Below are positions 27,026 to 33,889 of a stretch of 64,000 nucleotides of DNA, in pieces. A model generated the notes under the pieces. It was not told the DNA's origin, did no database searches, and saw only the letters and a program-made list of their open reading frames with translations. Position 1 is the stretch's first letter. Each line of letters starts with the position of its first letter. Origin of the DNA: 34-65-8 sp963529855 (lineage in GTDB: Bacteria > Pseudomonadota > Alphaproteobacteria > Sphingomonadales > Sphingomonadaceae); contig CAURZK010000003.1 in assembly GCA_963529855.1 (NCBI GenBank), positions 62,001 through 126,000 of the forward strand, given 5' to 3'. Made by a program: the position numbers and the translations under genes.

Positions 27026-27994
27026 ATGAGCATCACGATGCCGCCCGAATGGGCGCCGCAGGACTGGCTGTGGATCGGCTTCCCCCACGATGCCGACGAA
27101 TGGCCCGGTTACCTCCCGCGCGCGCAGGAGCAGATCGCCGCCTTTGCCAATGCCGTGGCCGAGAGCGGGCAGGGCGTGCGCCTGCTGGTCCGCGATGCCG
27201 CGAATGAGGCGCGCGCGCGATCGCTCGTATCCGGCGCAGTGACGCTGGAGCGGCGCACCTATGGCGATGTCTGGCTGCGCGATACGGGTCCGCTGGTCCG
27301 GACGGACGGGGCGGCATTGCGCTGCCGCTTCAACGGCTGGGGCGGCAAGTACCTGATGGAAGGCGACCAGGCGATCGGCGCGGAACTGGCGCGCGAAGCA
27401 GGGTTGCCGGTGGTCGAGAGCGACTGGGTGCTGGAAGGCGGGGCAGTGGATGGCGACGGGACCGGCCTTGTCGTCACCACCGAGCAATGCCTGCTCAACC
27501 CCAACCGCAATCCCCAGCTGTCGCGTACCGAGATCGAGGCGCGGCTCGCGCGCGACCTGGGCTTCGACCGCGTGCTGTGGCTGCGCGACGGCCTGATCAA
27601 CGACCATACCGACGGGCACGTCGACAACCTCGCCCGGTTCGTCGGACCCAATCGGCTGGCCTTGCCGCGCGCGACCGGGAGCAACGATCCCAATGCCGCG
27701 ATCTACGCCGATGCCAGGGCCCGGGCCGAGACGTTCGGGGTCGAGGTGCTGGAGATCCCTTCCCCCGGGCTGATCACGCGCGGCGATCTGGTGGAGCCGG
27801 CAAGCTATGCCAACTTCGCCATTACCAGCCATCTGGTGGTCGTCCCGACGTTCGGCAGCGCATATGACGCGGACGGGGTGGCCGCGATCGCGGCGCTGTT
27901 CCCCGATCGCGCCACGATCGGCCTTCCCGCCGATGCGGTGCTGGCGGGCGGGGGCGGATTCCACTGCGCCAGCCAGCAGATGCCGCGCCTCTGA
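27026..27994 (+). CDS. aguA: Agmatine deiminase family protein
   Basis: A 322-residue guanidino-group-modifying enzyme that converts agmatine to N-carbamoylputrescine and ammonia. Family residues are all present: WLRDTGPL, the loop LEGGAVDGDG, the histidine/aspartate motif NDHTDGHVDNLARF and the C-terminal catalytic cysteine in GGGGFHCASQQMP. It is somewhat shorter than the 340-370 residues common in plants and Gram-positives. It follows the M28 peptidase closely and is probably in its operon. No other polyamine gene is adjacent, so the physiological substrate remains open. Confidence 0.9.
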   Translation: MSITMPPEWAPQDWLWIGFPHDADEWPGYLPRAQEQIAAFANAVAESGQGVRLLVRDAANEARARSLVSGAVTLERRTYGDVWLRDTGPLVRTDGAALRCRFNGWGGKYLMEGDQAIGAELAREAGLPVVESDWVLEGGAVDGDGTGLVVTTEQCLLNPNRNPQLSRTEIEARLARDLGFDRVLWLRDGLINDHTDGHVDNLARFVGPNRLALPRATGSNDPNAAIYADARARAETFGVEVLEIPSPGLITRGDLVEPASYANFAITSHLVVVPTFGSAYDADGVAAIAALFPDRATIGLPADAVLAGGGGFHCASQQMPRL

Positions 27995-28060
27995 TTCGCG
28001 GGCCGGGGCTGCGTTCGGGCCGGACCCTGTCACACTTGTCACACTGTCCAGGGCAAGATC

Positions 28061-28160
28061 CGTCGCCTTGCGCAGAAAAGCGTCACCTTGCGACCCCGCA
28101 GCGTAACCTTGCGCCGGTTGGCGTAAACCTGCGCCGGTCGGGTGTCGCCTTGCGCGGCGT
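28061..28160 (+). repeat. Tandem 20-21 bp repeat, consensus CGT(C/A)(A/G)CCTTGCGC
   Basis: Five degenerate units begin at 28061, 28081, 28102, 28122 and about 28143. Each carries CGTMRCCTTGCG or a one- or two-base variant, with spacing alternating 20 and 21 bases. A direct repeat of TGTCACAC lies just upstream (28028-28046). The spacing equals two helical turns, so the conserved cores face the same side of the DNA. Because it alternates 20/21 it does not keep one reading frame, which argues for a DNA- or RNA-level role. The stretch 27995-28311 otherwise holds no supportable gene. Confidence 0.7.
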
Positions 28161-28225
28161 GAGACGCGGCAGATCGAGGGGCGCAAAGCAGCCATTGCGC
28201 AGAGGGGCTAGCAAGCGGCCGGCGA

Positions 28226-28241
28226 GTAGGAAAACTCCTAC
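28226..28241. promoter_or_regulatory. Palindrome GTAGGA-AAAC-TCCTAC
   Basis: A perfect six-base-arm inverted repeat between the tandem repeat and the TauE/SafE exporter gene. The form (T)AGGA-N4-TCCTA resembles operator half-sites used by two-component LuxR/FixJ-type regulators. No binding protein can be assigned and a hairpin role is also possible. Confidence 0.35.
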
Positions 28242-28311
28242 CGCGCCGCTGCCGCCGTGTGTGGCGCCGCCCCTTTACGATCTGTTAGCATCCTGCCCGC
28301 ATCATGCGCGC

Positions 28312-28434
28312 ATGGCCAAGGCTGTTGCCCTCATCCGCACGCATCAGGATCGCGTGTTGGACGCGGCTCGCGCCGTCGTCGTATGCGCCAGTGCGATCGC
28401 ACTGATCGCGGCGGGGCGTTTCCTACCCCTGTAA
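28312..28434 (+). CDS. Possible 40-residue membrane peptide
   Basis: A short frame starting MAKAVALIRTHQDRVLD and ending in a hydrophobic stretch (AARAVVVCASAIALIAAG). It could encode a small membrane peptide, but there is no clear ribosome binding site and it overlaps the end of the convergent TauE/SafE gene by 12 bases. Evidence is only composition and hydrophobicity. Confidence 0.25.
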   Translation: MAKAVALIRTHQDRVLDAARAVVVCASAIALIAAGRFLPL

Positions 28435-29100
28435 CAGCTTGAGCAGCGCCGCCAGCGCCGCCGCGCCAAGCACCGTGGCCGCGAACGCACGCCAGGCCGT
28501 GTCGCCAACCCGGCCGGACATCCGCGCCCCCAGCGAATTACCCAGTAGCACCACCGGAAACAGCGCCACCGCCAGCAGCGCCAGGCGCCAGGTCATGATC
28601 CCGAATGCAAGGCCGGAGCTTATCCCGGCCAGACTGGCGCAGGTAAAGATCAGCACCATCGAGGCCTTGGCGGTCGCACGCGGAATGTGGCGGCGGACGT
28701 AGAACGGCACGACCGGCGGGCCCGGCATACCGGCAAACCCGGTCAGAAGGCCGCTCATCAGGCCCGTTGCCGCAGTGGCGGCACGCCCCGGCGGAGCGCT
28801 GGCGCGCATCGGCATGAGCATTGCCACGAAGGCCGAAAGCGCGACCAGAGCGATCAGCAGCCGGGCCAGGGAAACCTCGGTCAACGACAGGATATGGAGC
28901 CCCGGCGCCGTCGCCAGCAGGACGAGACCGGAAATGGCGAAGGCGGAACGTTCCGCCTCGCGCACCAGTCGCGCGATCTCGCTCGCACCGATCATCAGCC
29001 CCAGCAGGTTGGCGACCAGCACCGCCTCCACCGGCGACAGGGCCAGCGCCAGCACCGGCACCAGCAGGATTGCCATGCCGAACCCCGCCAGCCCGCGCAC
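28423..29100 (-). CDS. TauE/SafE-family sulfite/sulfonate exporter
   Basis: A membrane protein of at least 225 residues with about seven hydrophobic segments and the two family repeats (RGLAGFGMAI near the start; GLLTGFAGMPGPPVVPFY in the middle). The family exports sulfite, sulfonates or related anions. The only standard start is GTG at 29100, but the frame is open upstream and encodes a hydrophobic stretch (FLQIAVALFATLAAAYV) that completes the first membrane helix. The true start is therefore likely a rarer codon such as CTG at 29163. It follows thrS closely on the same strand. Confidence 0.85.
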   Translation of the reverse strand: MRGLAGFGMAILLVPVLALALSPVEAVLVANLLGLMIGASEIARLVREAERSAFAISGLVLLATAPGLHILSLTEVSLARLLIALVALSAFVAMLMPMRASAPPGRAATAATGLMSGLLTGFAGMPGPPVVPFYVRRHIPRATAKASMVLIFTCASLAGISSGLAFGIMTWRLALLAVALFPVVLLGNSLGARMSGRVGDTAWRAFAATVLGAAALAALLKLLQG

Positions 29101-29170
29101 ATAGGCCGCGGCGAGCGTGGCGAAGAGCGCGACCGCGATTTGAAGGAAGCTGAAGCCTAGCAGCGCGCCG

Positions 29171-31171
29171 TCACCGCAGGTCCGGCGCGGTCGCCTCGCT
29201 CACCAGCATCGCCAGCGCTTCGTCCAGCGTCATCACCTTCTGATGTTCGGCGCCCAGCGTGCGGACGGCGACCTTGCCTTCTTCGGCCTCGCGCTTGCCA
29301 ACCACCAGCAGGTGCGGGACTTTCGCAAGGCTGTGTTCGCGCACCTTGTAGTTGATCTTCTCGTTGCGAAGATCGGCTTCGACCCGGATGCCCGCGGCCT
29401 CCAGTTTCGCAACCACTTCGCGGGCATAATCGTCGGCATCGGAAACGATCGTCGCCACGACGGCCTGCGTCGGCGCGAGCCACACTGGCAGCTTGCCGGC
29501 GAAATGCTCGATCAGGATGCCGATGAAGCGTTCGTAGGAACCGAAGATTGCGCGGTGCAGCATGACCGGGCGATGTTTCTCGCCATCTTCCGCGACGTAG
29601 CTGGCGTCGAGACGTTCGGGCAGCACGCGGTCGGACTGGATCGTGCCGACCTGCCAGGTACGGCCGATCGCGTCGGTCAGGTGCCATTCGAGCTTCGGGG
29701 CGTAGAACGCGCCTTCGCCCGGCAGTTCCTCCCACCCGTATTCGGGCGTGGCGAGGCCCGCATCGACCACCGCCTGGCGCAATTCGGCCTCGGCCTTGTC
29801 CCAGTCGGCATCGGAGCCATAGCGGTGCTCGGGCCGCAGCGCGAGCTTGACCGAGTAGGTGAACCCGAAGTCGCGATAGACCCGGTCGGCCAGTTCGCAG
29901 AACGCGCGAACCTCGGCGATGAGCTGGTCTTCACGGCAGAAGATATGCGCGTCGTCCTGCGTGAACTGGCGCACCCGCATGATGCCGTGCAGCGCACCGT
30001 GCGGTTCGTTGCGGTGGCAGCAGCCGTTTTCATACAGACGCAACGGCAGCTCGCGATAGGATTTGAGGCCCTGGCGGAAAATCAGCACGTGCGCCGGGCA
30101 GTTCATCGGCTTCAGCGCCATCCAGTCCGCATCGCCGCTGATGACCGGCCCCTCGTCTTCGGTATTGGGAACCTCGTCGGGGATGACGAACATGTTTTCG
30201 CGGAATTTGCCCCAGTGGCCGGACTGTTCCCACTGGCGGGCGTCCATGACCTGCGGGGTCTTGACCTCCCGGTATCCCGCACCTTCGATCGCGCGTCGCA
30301 TGTAATCCTCGATCTCGCGCCAGATCTTGTAGCCCTGCGGGTGCCAGAACACGCTGCCGTGCGCTTCTTCCTGCAGGTGGAACAGGTCCATCTCGCGGCC
30401 CAGCTTGCGGTGGTCGCGCTTGGCCGCTTCCTCCAGCCGATGGAGGTGGGCGTCGAGCTGCTTCTTGTTGAGCCAGCCGGTGCCGTAAATGCGCGTGAGC
30501 TGCGCGTTCTTCTGGTCGCCGCGCCAGTAGGCACCGGCGACGCGCATCAGCTTGAAAGCCTGCGGATCGAGCTTGCCGGTGCTGGGCAGGTGGGGGCCGC
30601 GGCACATGTCGAGCCAGTCGTCACCCGACCGATAGACCGTCAACTCCTCGCCTTCCGGCAGTTCGGCCGCCCACTCGGCCTTGAAGTTCTCGCCTTCGGC
30701 CTGCCACTTGTCGATCAGCTGCTGGCGGCTCCACACCTCGCGCGTCAATGGCTTGTCGGCGCGGATGATCTCGCGCATCTTTTCCTCGATCGCGGGCAGG
30801 TCGTCCATGCTGAACGGCTCACGCCCCGCGGGCGCCATGACATCGTAATAGAAACCGTCGTCGGTCGCGGGGCCGAAGGTGATCTGCGTGCCCGGCCACA
30901 ACGCCTGGATCGCTTCGGCCAGCACGTGGGCATAGTCGTGCCGCGCGAGTTCCAGCGCGTCGGCCTCGTCCCGCGCGGTGACCAGTGCCAGCGCGGCATC
31001 GCCTTCGAACGCGCGATTGAGGTCGCGCAGCTCCCCATCCACCCGCGCGGCGAGCGCAGCCTTGGCCAGACCCGGCCCGATCGCGGCCGCGATATCTGCC
31101 GGGGTGCTGCCGCGCGGAACCTCGCGCACCGAACCATCGGGCAGGCTGATCTTCAGAAGTTCCGTCATCAT
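29171..31171 (-). CDS. thrS: Threonyl-tRNA synthetase
   Basis: A 666-residue class II aminoacyl-tRNA synthetase. In order: TGS domain (about 1-65), editing domain with HDYAHVLAEA (about 75-220), catalytic core with the zinc-site stretch MNCPAHVLIF near residue 357 and PHGALHG in motif 2, and an anticodon-binding domain at the C-terminus (LIEHFAGKLPVWLAP onward). The start is MMTELLKIS or the following Met. It has its own promoter and a threonine-rich leader ORF 150 bases upstream (31325-31396), suggesting attenuation by threonine supply. Confidence 0.96.
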   Translation of the reverse strand: MMTELLKISLPDGSVREVPRGSTPADIAAAIGPGLAKAALAARVDGELRDLNRAFEGDAALALVTARDEADALELARHDYAHVLAEAIQALWPGTQITFGPATDDGFYYDVMAPAGREPFSMDDLPAIEEKMREIIRADKPLTREVWSRQQLIDKWQAEGENFKAEWAAELPEGEELTVYRSGDDWLDMCRGPHLPSTGKLDPQAFKLMRVAGAYWRGDQKNAQLTRIYGTGWLNKKQLDAHLHRLEEAAKRDHRKLGREMDLFHLQEEAHGSVFWHPQGYKIWREIEDYMRRAIEGAGYREVKTPQVMDARQWEQSGHWGKFRENMFVIPDEVPNTEDEGPVISGDADWMALKPMNCPAHVLIFRQGLKSYRELPLRLYENGCCHRNEPHGALHGIMRVRQFTQDDAHIFCREDQLIAEVRAFCELADRVYRDFGFTYSVKLALRPEHRYGSDADWDKAEAELRQAVVDAGLATPEYGWEELPGEGAFYAPKLEWHLTDAIGRTWQVGTIQSDRVLPERLDASYVAEDGEKHRPVMLHRAIFGSYERFIGILIEHFAGKLPVWLAPTQAVVATIVSDADDYAREVVAKLEAAGIRVEADLRNEKINYKVREHSLAKVPHLLVVGKREAEEGKVAVRTLGAEHQKVMTLDEALAMLVSEATAPDLR

Positions 31172-31251
31172 GTCACCGTCTTGCTGTGGCTGCCGCTGTG
31201 GTGGCAACGCCCCGTTCGGGGCGCATTGGCACAGCTGCGCGCGCGCTTGAA

Positions 31252-31317
31252 GTGCGGCGTTGGTCTGGACAACGATTTCGGGAGGAACGCCGCACCGCCC
31301 GAAACCGGGCTGCGGCG
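31252..31317 (-). promoter_or_regulatory. Alternative RNA structures in the thrS leader
   Basis: In the minus-strand transcript the segment copied from 31288-31301 pairs with 31306-31317 to form hairpin 1:2 (CGCCGCA-GCCCG against CGGGC-GG-TGCGGCG). The same downstream arm, GTGCGGCGTT (31286-31295), is also a perfect ten-base complement of AACGCCGCAC (31252-31261). The two pairings exclude each other. The first arm begins only seven bases after the leader-peptide stop. A further GC-rich hairpin (GCCCC-GAAC-GGGGC, about 31206-31220) precedes thrS. No U run is seen, so the outcome could be Rho-dependent or translational rather than intrinsic termination. Confidence 0.55.
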
Positions 31318-31324
31318 GACGCGA

Positions 31325-31396
31325 TTAACGCGCGACCTGCCGCCCCCGGGTGGGCCGGGTGGTGGTGGTAGTCGTGCGGATGGCAACGCCGTTCAT
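31325..31396 (-). CDS. Threonine-rich leader peptide of thrS
   Basis: A 23-residue ORF starting MNGVAIR, then six consecutive threonines (codons ACG ACT ACC ACC ACC ACC, 31358-31375), then RPT and an arginine-rich end with TAA at 31325. Seven of 23 residues are threonine. No Shine-Dalgarno precedes the ATG, but a promoter match places transcription start at the A of this ATG, as is known for the leaderless trpL of Sinorhizobium. Its position before thrS and the alternative RNA pairings downstream suggest a ribosome-stalling sensor of charged tRNA-Thr. It has been read directly; translation is not shown. Confidence 0.65.
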   Translation of the reverse strand: MNGVAIRTTTTTTRPTRGRQVAR

Positions 31397-31402
31397 GCGG
31401 CT

Positions 31403-31431
31403 GACATAGCGGGGCGGGGTCAACGCATCAA
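31403..31431 (-). promoter_or_regulatory. Candidate promoter of the thrS leader transcript
   Basis: Minus-strand TTGATG (31426-31431) and TATGTC (31403-31408) are separated by 17 bases. Six bases separate the -10 from the leader-peptide ATG, so the usual start distance falls on the A of the ATG. It sits 25 bases past the phaB stop codon, just after a GC hairpin (31436-31452), so thrS would be transcribed separately from phaB. Confidence 0.5.
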
Positions 31432-31455
31432 CCCCGCGCCGTTCGGCGGCGCCGA

Positions 31456-32178
31456 TCAATACATGTGCTGGCCGCCATTGATGCTCATGGTCGATCCGGT
31501 GACGAAGCCTGCGCCTTCGGAACAGAGGAAGGCAACGCCTCGGGCGATTTCATCCGCATGGCCCAGGCGGCCGACGGGGATCTTGGCGACGATCTTCTCC
31601 AGCACCGGGGCGGGGACGGCAGCGACCATGTCGGTGTCGATATATCCAGGTGCGATCGCGTTGACCGTCACCCCGAACTTCGCGCCTTCCTGGGCCAGCG
31701 CCTTGGTGAAGCCATGGATGCCGCTCTTGGCCGCGGCATAGTTGACCTGGCCGTATTGCCCGGCCTGCCCGTTGATCGAACCGATGTTGACGATCCGGCC
31801 CCAGCCGCGTTCGCGCATGCCGGGGAAGCACGCCTTGGCCATGTTGAAACAACCGCCCAGGTTGATCCGCATGACTTCGTTCCAGTCTTCCCAGCTCATC
31901 TTGTGGAGCGTGCCGTCGCGGGTGATACCGGCATTGTTGACCACGACATCGACCGGGCCGACTTCGCGCGCGATCGTGGTGCAGCCCGCAAGGCACGCAT
32001 CGTGATCGCCCACATCCCAGCGGTAGGCGGCGATGCCGGTCTCTTCGGTAAAGGCCCTGGCCTTGGCCTCGTTGCCGGCATAGTTGGCGACGACCGTATA
32101 GCCATCGGCTTTCAGTCGCTCGCAAATGGCCCGCCCGATCCCGCGGGTACCCCCGGTAACGATGGCGACACGTCCCAT
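31456..32178 (-). CDS. phaB: Acetoacetyl-CoA reductase PhaB
   Basis: A 240-residue short-chain dehydrogenase that reduces acetoacetyl-CoA to (R)-3-hydroxybutyryl-CoA for polyhydroxybutyrate. The cofactor motif TGGTRGIG is at the N-terminus; NNAGITRD, the catalytic serine in NIGSINGQAGQ and the YxxxK in VNYAAAKSG follow. Length and GQAGQ/FGQVNY-like stretches favour PhaB over FabG. A strong binding site GGAGAGG precedes ATG. No PHA synthase or thiolase is in the window. Confidence 0.92.
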   Translation of the reverse strand: MGRVAIVTGGTRGIGRAICERLKADGYTVVANYAGNEAKARAFTEETGIAAYRWDVGDHDACLAGCTTIAREVGPVDVVVNNAGITRDGTLHKMSWEDWNEVMRINLGGCFNMAKACFPGMRERGWGRIVNIGSINGQAGQYGQVNYAAAKSGIHGFTKALAQEGAKFGVTVNAIAPGYIDTDMVAAVPAPVLEKIVAKIPVGRLGHADEIARGVAFLCSEGAGFVTGSTMSINGGQHMY

Positions 32179-32246
32179 ATGATCCTCTCCGAATTGTTGG
32201 CGTTTTACGCTACGGCGGAGGGTAGGGGAGGTTGCAGACAAAACAA

Positions 32247-32272
32247 AGAAAAACCCCGCCGAAGCGGGGTTT
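32247..32272 (-). terminator. Rho-independent terminator upstream of phaB
   Basis: A perfect nine-base-arm stem (32251-32259 with 32264-32272, loop CGAA on the plus strand) gives, in the minus-strand transcript, a GC-rich hairpin followed by TTTTTCTTT. It ends the transcript of the exported protein gene whose stop is at 32300. The A run on the other side makes it usable only on the minus strand. Confidence 0.85.
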
Positions 32273-32299
32273 CCTGAAATCGAATTCACGCCGTAGCGA

Positions 32300-33058
32300 T
32301 CAGAAGCGGAACTGGGTCCCGACGTAGACCGCCTGACCGTCCTCCACCCCGTCGCCGAGCGGGGCGATACGGTCGCGTTCCTGCGACAGCCGCACACCGG
32401 CAGTGACGTCGAGATTGCGCGTCACGCGATAGGCGCCGCCGACATCGACGGTCTGTTCGCCCAGCCCTTCGAGCGTGCCGCGCGAACGGCCGCGCTGGAT
32501 TTCGCTCTCGAGCGCGACGCGCGGCTGGAACCGGCTCAGCTTGTCGGCGCGCGTTTCGGCCGGCTTGAAATCGGCGAGGTCGGGCATGGCGATATCGCGC
32601 AGGCCAACGGTCGGCGCCGCCTGCTGCGGCTTGGCGAAGCTCTGATATCCGCGGGCCAGGCCGAGGTTGTAACGCGTGCCGGCAAGTGTCGATTCGTTGC
32701 GGCCCGTCCCCGGTTCACCCTGCAGGCTGGCCAGTGCCGAACGGACCGAGATGGCCCGGGCCGTCTGGTCGTCTACCCGAACCGCGACGGTGACCGTGCT
32801 GGCGCCCGCTCCGACCGATCCGGCAGGGGTGAAGCGCAAGGCCTTGCCCCGCGCGGCGATCCGTTCCTGCACCCGTCGGGCCAGTTCGGGATCGACATTG
32901 GCCGGGGTAAACGGTGCCATCGCGGCATCCGAAAGGCCAGGCATCGATTCGCCCAGGCCAACGAGCGCAAGGCCGGCGCTGGGCACGCCGAGCGCGGCCA
33001 TGGCAAACAGCACCGGCGCGACGCGCCCGAAGCCTGCCTTGCCGAAAGACCGTGCCAT
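32300..33058 (-). CDS. Exported hypothetical protein
   Basis: A 252-residue protein with an N-terminal signal-like stretch (FGRVAPVLFAMAALGVPSAGLA). The middle contains FTPANVDPELARRVQERIAARG, and the C-terminus shows alternating hydrophobic strands (RVTRNLDVTAGVRLSQERDR) ending in VYVGTQFRF. A terminal aromatic residue after beta-strand-like sequence is typical of outer-membrane beta-barrel proteins, so a small barrel or periplasmic protein is possible. Two starts (33058 and 33079) are plausible. A clear terminator follows. Function unknown. Confidence 0.75.
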   Translation of the reverse strand: MARSFGKAGFGRVAPVLFAMAALGVPSAGLALVGLGESMPGLSDAAMAPFTPANVDPELARRVQERIAARGKALRFTPAGSVGAGASTVTVAVRVDDQTARAISVRSALASLQGEPGTGRNESTLAGTRYNLGLARGYQSFAKPQQAAPTVGLRDIAMPDLADFKPAETRADKLSRFQPRVALESEIQRGRSRGTLEGLGEQTVDVGGAYRVTRNLDVTAGVRLSQERDRIAPLGDGVEDGQAVYVGTQFRF

Positions 33059-33403
33059 TTTGCCCGCCTTGCCTTCCATCCCCTGGGTCCAACCACCAAC
33101 GGCCTGAACCTGCCCTGACCGTATCGGTCGTATCATTCGAACACTCGAGTCGGCGACTCGGTCCCGATGTCGAGGAAAATTGATAGGATCGCGCCAAACG
33201 CTTGGCCAGCTTTTCCACAATGACGAGGACAGTCAGTTTTAAGGTGTTGCGCGCCGCACACATACCGCATGACGTTAAGGGCGAATTCACGCCGCCGCGC
33301 GGTATTGCAGGCGGCCGGCCGCCGCACTGCGCGCCAGCCTTGTCGGCGGCGCGGCGAAGGCTATAGAGACGGGCAAGACTGCCAGAAGGGATCAATCATC
33401 GCC
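33059..33403. other. Divergent intergenic region, no gene seen
   Basis: These 345 bases separate the exported protein gene from the DUF3576 gene. They include a short inverted repeat (CGAGTC-GGC-GACTCG near 33144-33158) and a TATAGA-like -10 at about 33362 upstream of DUF3576. Frames that cross it have no binding site or protein-like character. Confidence 0.5.
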
Positions 33404-33865
33404 ATGACCGCCATGCCCAGCACTTTCCGCCCCGGACGGGCGATCGCGCGGACCATTCTTGCCGCCGGTGCATTTGCCGCGCTGGGCGCCTGCGCCAAGT
33501 CCGAACGGCCCCAGGCCGATCTCGCCGCCAGCCAGGTCACTACGATCGGCGTCAATTCCTACCTGTGGCGTGCCGCGCTGGAAGCAGTCAGCTTTGCTCC
33601 CCTGCTCCAGGCGGACAGCGCCGGCGGGGTGATCGTCACAGACTGGTACGCCAATCCCAGCAATCCGGGCGAGCGGGTGAAGCTGACCGTCTCGATCCTC
33701 GACCAGGATCTGCGGGCCGACGCGCTGCGCGTTGCCGCCAGCCGCCAGGTCAACCAAGCCGGCACCTGGGTCGATGCCCCGGTCCAGGCGGCCACGGTCC
33801 AGCGGCTGGAAGACATCATCCTGACCAAGGCGCGCGACCTGCGCCGCCAGGCCGTAGCCAGCTAA
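33404..33865 (+). CDS. DUF3576 domain lipoprotein
   Basis: A 153-residue exported protein with a signal peptide and lipobox-like end (AALGAC, cysteine near residue 28). The rest matches DUF3576, with IGVNSYLWRAALEAVSF and GGVIVTDWYANPSNPGERVKL as recognisable stretches. It sits 24 bases before leuS, the order commonly seen in alphaproteobacteria, and probably shares its promoter. Its role is unknown; the neighbouring lptE suggests outer-membrane biogenesis. Confidence 0.85.
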   Translation: MTAMPSTFRPGRAIARTILAAGAFAALGACAKSERPQADLAASQVTTIGVNSYLWRAALEAVSFAPLLQADSAGGVIVTDWYANPSNPGERVKLTVSILDQDLRADALRVAASRQVNQAGTWVDAPVQAATVQRLEDIILTKARDLRRQAVAS

Positions 33866-33889
33866 ACCCACTTTCCCTAACGGGGGCAC

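Noticed and set aside
28061..28160. Tandem repeat as a CRISPR array
   Set aside because: The units are short, degenerate and contiguous, without unique spacers, and there are no cas genes.
31168..31386. 72-codon minus-strand frame overlapping the thrS leader ORF
   Set aside because: Proline/arginine-rich, no binding site, and it runs through the thrS start; the in-frame leader with the Thr run is the better reading.
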